A DNA stretch of 64,000 nt from Azospirillum sp. TSH64 (GTDB lineage: Bacteria; Pseudomonadota; Alphaproteobacteria; Azospirillales; Azospirillaceae): NCBI RefSeq assembly GCF_003116035.1, contig NZ_LGQW01000015.1, positions 6,057,475 to 6,121,474 of the forward strand. The letters are read 5' to 3'. The notes beneath the pieces were generated by a model. The model saw nothing but the letters and a program-made list of their open reading frames with translations, had not been told where the DNA came from and did no database searches. The position numbers were made by a program, and so were the translations under genes. Shown here in pieces: positions 62,201 through 64,000 of the stretch; position 1 is the first letter of the stretch; every line of letters starts with the position of its first letter.

Positions 62201-64000
62201 TTGTTGATGACGATGGCGTTGGTGACCGTGGTGCTGGCGCCGGTGATCTTCAGCGTCGTGTTCAAGGTGACGGCGCCGCTGCCCAGATTGTCCGAACCGG
62301 TCACCGAAAGGCCGTTCGCCCCGCTGACCGTGGTGCCGCCCGAATAGCTGTTGCTCCCGCTCAGCGTCAGCAGCTGGCCGCCGGTCTTGGCCAGCGACCC
62401 GCTGCCGGTGATGGCGCCCGACAGGATGGCGGCCGAGCTGGCGACATTGACCGTGCCGTTCGACGACCCCAGCGCGATGTCGTTGTCCACCGTGCCGCCG
62501 CCGAGGTTGCTGAGCAGCAGCGTGCCGCCGTTCAGCGTGACCGTGCCGGTTCCCAGATTGCTGTCGGAGCCGATCCCCAGGGTGCCCGCCGTGACGCTGA
62601 TGGTGTTCAGCCCGGTGCCCGAGGTGCCGCCGGACGTCGTGTTGTTGGTGCCGCCCAGCACCAGCCTGCCGTCCCCGCTCTTGCTCAGGGCCGAGGTGAC
62701 GGTGCCGTCGTCGGCCAGGGTGGAGTTGATCGTCAGCATGTCGCCCGTGGCGACGCTGATGCCCAGACCGCTGCCCAGCGTAAAGCCGTTGCCGGTGATG
62801 GTCAGCGAGCGGCTGTTGCCGCTGCTATCCATCGCCAGGGTGACGCCGTCGCGCACCGTGTAGGTGCCGCCCAGCGTGATGGTGCCGGACAGGCTGGAGG
62901 CAAACCGGATGGTGATCGGTCCGGACTGGTTGTTGGCGATGGCCAGGGCCTCGTACAGGTCGAGACCGCCGCCATCCGCCACGTCCGACGAATAGGTGCC
63001 GGTGGGGGCGCTGGAATCTATGGCGTTGACCGTCACCACCAGATCCCCGGCGACGGTGACGGTGACGGTCTGGTCGGTGGTGCCGCCATGGCCGTCATCC
63101 GCACGGACCACGACCGTGTAGCTGCCGGCCGTCAGGTTGGCGGCGTTGACCGCGGTCAGCGCGCCGGTGGACCCGTCGATGGCGAATTTCGCGAAATCAC
63201 CGCCGCTGGAGACGCTGTTGACGCTGACCAGGCTGTAGCTGCGGGTGTCGTTCTCCGCATCGCTTGCCGCCGCGGTGATCACCGCGGCATTGGTTCCGTC
63301 ATAGATGCTCAGGCTGGCGCTGGTGGACGAGGTGAAGACCGGTGCGCTGTTGGTGATGGCGGTGTAGGCCGAGGTCGCCGTCTGGGTGCCGCCCTGTCCA
63401 TCGTTGGCGGTCACCACCACGCGCAGGTACTTGTGGCCGTCCGAACTGCTCAGCGTGTAGTTGGCGCTGGTCGCACCGCTGATCGCGGTCAGGTTGGTGC
63501 CGCTGTTGTCGTCGGCCCTGTACCATTGGTAGCTGTAGGTCCGGCCATCGCCGTCGGCATCGCTCCAGGTGCCGTTGGTGGTGCTCAATGCGTTGCCGAC
63601 CGTCGCCGTGCCCGACACGCTCGGCACCACGCTGTTCACCGGCGCGCTGTTGGTGATGGCGGTGTAGGCAGCGGTCGCCGTCTGGGTGCCGCCCTGTCCA
63701 TCGTTGGCGGTGACCACCACGCGCAGATACTTGTGGGCATCGGACGTGGTCAGCGTGTAGCTGGCGCTGGTCGCACCGCTGATCGCGGTCAGGTTGGTGC
63801 CGCTGTTGTCGTCGGCCCGGTACCATTGGTAGCTGTAGGTCCGGCCATCGCCGTCGGCATCGCTCCAGGTGCCGTTGGTGGTGCTCAACGCGTTGCCCAC
63901 CGTCGCCGTGCCCGACACGCTCGGCACCACGCTGTTCACCGGCGCGCTGTTGGTGATGGCGGTGTAGGCCGAATAGGCGGTCGTCGTGTTGGAGTTGCCG
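56230..64000 (-). CDS. Giant secreted adhesin (Ig-like, PATR and cadherin-like repeats), 5' end beyond window
   Basis: At least 2589 residues are visible; the frame is open at 64000. In reading order there are at least two 100-residue Ig-like units (NSVVPSVSGTATVGNALSTT, TNLTAISGATSASYTL), a cadherin-like unit, and a long block of autotransporter-associated beta-strand repeats (ALTLGGTNTHTGNWAISAGT, LTKTGSGTLTLSGTSSYAGP). These are followed by bacterial Ig-like repeats (ADGSYKAGDTISIQVSLSET, TLTVKATDAAGNVS). The C-terminal ~450 residues are Ser/Gly-rich, then Gly/Gln-rich and apparently disordered, ending ASHILPDSRAA. There is no autotransporter beta-barrel. It heads the export operon, 123 bases before the tolC-like gene, so that operon is its likely exporter. 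Confidence 0.9.
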   Translation of the reverse strand, partial: GNSNTTTAYSAYTAITNSAPVNSVVPSVSGTATVGNALSTTNGTWSDADGDGRTYSYQWYRADDNSGTNLTAISGATSASYTLTTSDAHKYLRVVVTANDGQGGTQTATAAYTAITNSAPVNSVVPSVSGTATVGNALSTTNGTWSDADGDGRTYSYQWYRADDNSGTNLTAISGATSANYTLSSSDGHKYLRVVVTANDGQGGTQTATSAYTAITNSAPVFTSSTSASLSIYDGTNAAVITAAASDAENDTRSYSLVSVNSVSSGGDFAKFAIDGSTGALTAVNAANLTAGSYTVVVRADDGHGGTTDQTVTVTVAGDLVVTVNAIDSSAPTGTYSSDVADGGGLDLYEALAIANNQSGPITIRFASSLSGTITLGGTYTVRDGVTLAMDSSGNSRSLTITGNGFTLGSGLGISVATGDMLTINSTLADDGTVTSALSKSGDGRLVLGGTNNTTSGGTSGTGLNTISVTAGTLGIGSDSNLGTGTVTLNGGTLLLSNLGGGTVDNDIALGSSNGTVNVASSAAILSGAITGSGSLAKTGGQLLTLSGSNSYSGGTTVSGANGLSVTGSDNLGSGAVTLNTTLKITGASTTVTNAIVINNDAAIISNASAVTLSGVISGTNAVEKQGAGALTLGGTNTHTGNWAISAGTLIASGGSAIGDSSSVTLSGSGVFRVSASETVGALTGNSSAATDVTIDNGMVLTATYGSNATMAGVIGGLGGFTKAGSGTLTLSGANSYSGATTLSGGGLTVSGGSAIGDSSAVSVATGTTLTLSSDETIGSLSGSGTVAIGANTLTTGVNNSSTTFSGTLTGSGAFSLDGSGTMTLSGSNSGGFSGEMRVRSGGTLSVAGDDNLGTGTVTLNGGTLTVTGAGTIDNAFDTGVNGATIDTGVAVTLSGAIGGNDGLTKTGSGTLTLSGTSSYAGPTTVSVGTLLVTGALGGTSAVSVASGATLGGTGSIFAASSSNTLTVASGATLAPGIAGTNNGVGSLTVNGNLSLSGTLAVEIAGTTTAGTDYDQVIVSGGVTLSSGSSAITVTRVNGFAATNASYRVIDQTGAGTLSNTLSGLAQGATMTSNGDLYTVDYAGGTGNDLVLNGIVNPTVSSVSASTADGSYKAGDTISITITFNRAVTVTGTPTLALGTGRTATYSSGSGGTTLTFTYTVQAGDTSADLDYASTAALALNGGTIADSSTSLAAILTLAAPGAANSLGANKAIIVDTTAPGAPTAPDMTAGTDSGSSSTDNVTSNTTPTFTGTAEPNSTVTLYDTDGTTVLGTGTTDGSGNYSVTATTALTPGTHTLTVKATDAAGNVSSVSGGLSVTVDTSAPATPGTPVLPAASDTGISASDGITRTTTPTITGTAEPNSTVTLYDTDGTTVLGTGTADGSGNYSVTVATALSTGPHTLTVKATDAAGNVSPASSGLSVTVDSTAPTVTGVTSSTADGSYKAGDTISIQVSLSETVIVNGTPTITLSNGRTATYSGSSGTGTLTFTYTVQAGDTAADLDYASTGALALNGGTITDTAGNDAATTLPAVGGGSSLGGTKNIVIDTTAPTVSSVSVPTGGIYKAGDVMEFTVAFNEAVTVTGSPILPITLDDGTVVQAAYVSGSGGTSLTFRYTVQAGLSDSDGVRLVSALTGGTITDLAGNAAVRTPGNVADTGGARIDSVPPTVTNVTSSTDNGTYTTGQTISIQVSFSEAVAVSGTPTLALNTGRTAVYSSGAGTSTLTFTYTVQAGDTAADLDAIGTSALAGSITDIAGNAGILTLTMPGDARSLGLNKDIAIDTTAPAIRSVIVPNDGVYGLGKTLSFYIQASEVVIVNGTPTITLDIGGQTRQAVYTPTGSSGTTLRFDYVVQAGDSDADGIAVTGLNLNGGGIADKAGLPLPTALTGLPGLQNVLVDTVAPDTPPAPVLAPGQDTGSSATDGVTSLNRPTLGGTAEAGSTVTVLVDGVAVGTTIAGSDGSWSFTPATPLADGTHAVTSRATDRAGNSSGTSAALTLTIDATAPVLSTPAISGIDNSANVISTGRPILTGSADPNSAVTVIVDGVTVGTATTGSDGRWSFAVTAPLADGSHNVVTTATDRAGNIGRSGTLSLTVDTQAPTVSGGSAPTLTAGGTATLGTAVSLSDASSLNRVTVTLTDARSGDELVIGALPAGITATRDGAGIVLTGVASAADYQAAVRAIGLRSSASDPSFTGTATSRSISIQARDLVGNSSTATTVTVAVARVTTTTTTTPTVNTTNSPAITTPVTGSGNGPSQSGSSALGSSSNGPSSNGSSSGSVLGGSVLGGGSGPSLPGGGSGGSAGIPGSSASTDAGRSVTLGSVGGSSASTDAGRSVTLGSVGGSSASTDAGRSVTLTSIGGSSSGSGSSSSGLGGSSLGGGLGGGLGGLGGGGLGSGLGGGSLGGTGLGGTGGTGGTLGGTGTGTGSNTGTASGGTTTGTGGTTRTGTNGQGTPGQTGIQGTGQNNGQGQGQGQIQGQGQDRGTGLGTGQGRGPTAGQPGNQGQQGQQGQGQQGQGQGEQQGQPQNQGAPQDGGGTPADGSGRPAERGADTRAEIMPASPGFARQVARAHGGPTGAADLLAALASHILPDSRAA
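56948..57100 (-). repeat. Three 54-bp tandem repeats in the adhesin C-terminal region
   Basis: Units begin at 56948, 57002 and 57056, and encode SVTLGSVGGSSASTDAGR-type 18-residue segments nearly identically. They mark the switch from folded repeats to the Ser/Gly-rich tail. Such a tract can expand or shrink by slippage. Confidence 0.85.
63338..64000 (-). repeat. 300-bp near-identical tandem repeats in the adhesin gene
   Basis: Units begin at about 63338, 63638 and 63938 with exactly 300-bp spacing. The first two are almost identical at DNA level and the third runs off the window. Each encodes one ~100-residue Ig-like unit. The near-identity implies recent amplification or gene conversion and makes assembly here error-prone. 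Confidence 0.9.

Overview
The window is GC-rich DNA from what is most likely an Azospirillum-like alphaproteobacterium (Rhodospirillales). This is an inference from the very high GC, the many TPR-fused glycosyltransferases, and the IS5, IS66 and IS630 remnants; no rRNA or housekeeping marker is present to prove it. Most of the window is devoted to building or modifying a glycan and to exporting very large surface proteins.

Region 1 (1-20818, all minus strand) is a glycan locus. It holds a partial LTA-synthase-like phosphatase-superfamily enzyme with a repeat tail (1-2661), an FkbM methyltransferase and a class I methyltransferase that share an accessory domain, a small coiled-coil protein, a GT2-GT4 fusion, a DUF4214-like protein, and the isolated cupin half of a mannose-1-phosphate guanylyltransferase/isomerase. 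These are followed by three large multidomain glycosyltransferases, a GT41 (SPINDLY/OGT-like) protein and a TPR-GT9 protein. Several junctions are ATGA or one-base couplings, so much of this is operonic.

Region 2 (about 20986-30454) is a decayed mobile island. A truncated methyltransferase copy lies on its left edge and an intact paralogue on its right edge. Inside are an 845-bp IS5/IS427-type element with CTAG target duplications, a 2493-bp IS66 element with 8-bp TCTTGGCC duplications sitting inside a relaxase pseudogene, and an unknown 184-aa gene with a repeated TTCCATA operator-like array. About 1 kb of unexplained lower-GC DNA comes next, then a TraK/TraL-like coupled pair (the second member decayed), a DUF1640-like coiled-coil membrane protein, a truncated IS630 transposase and a broken MobC-like gene.

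Region 3 (30471-45066) returns to glycan enzymes: a methyltransferase, further GT-like proteins with DxD motifs, a second GT41 protein, gmhA (sedoheptulose-7-phosphate isomerase), a small protein with a HEPN-like motif, TPR-GT fusions, a 1019-aa double glycosyltransferase, and a tandemly duplicated pair of GT8-like genes. The duplication left a scar in which the start of the downstream protease gene is joined to the end of the upstream glycosyltransferase gene.

Region 4 (45215-64000) concerns secreted proteins and export. A serralysin-like metalloprotease with RTX repeats and nine roughly 40-residue repeats is followed by an FkbM methyltransferase. Next comes a minus-strand operon, read from right to left: a giant adhesin (at least 2589 aa, running off the window), a TolC-like lipoprotein with a SPOR-like tail, a periplasmic adaptor, a GAF-HlyD protein, and an M50 metalloprotease carrying a PqqD-like N-terminus and an HlyD-like C-terminus. 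No ABC transporter is visible. The working hypothesis is that this operon exports the adhesin by an unusual route, and that the heptose and OGT-like enzymes may glycosylate surface material, possibly the adhesin itself.
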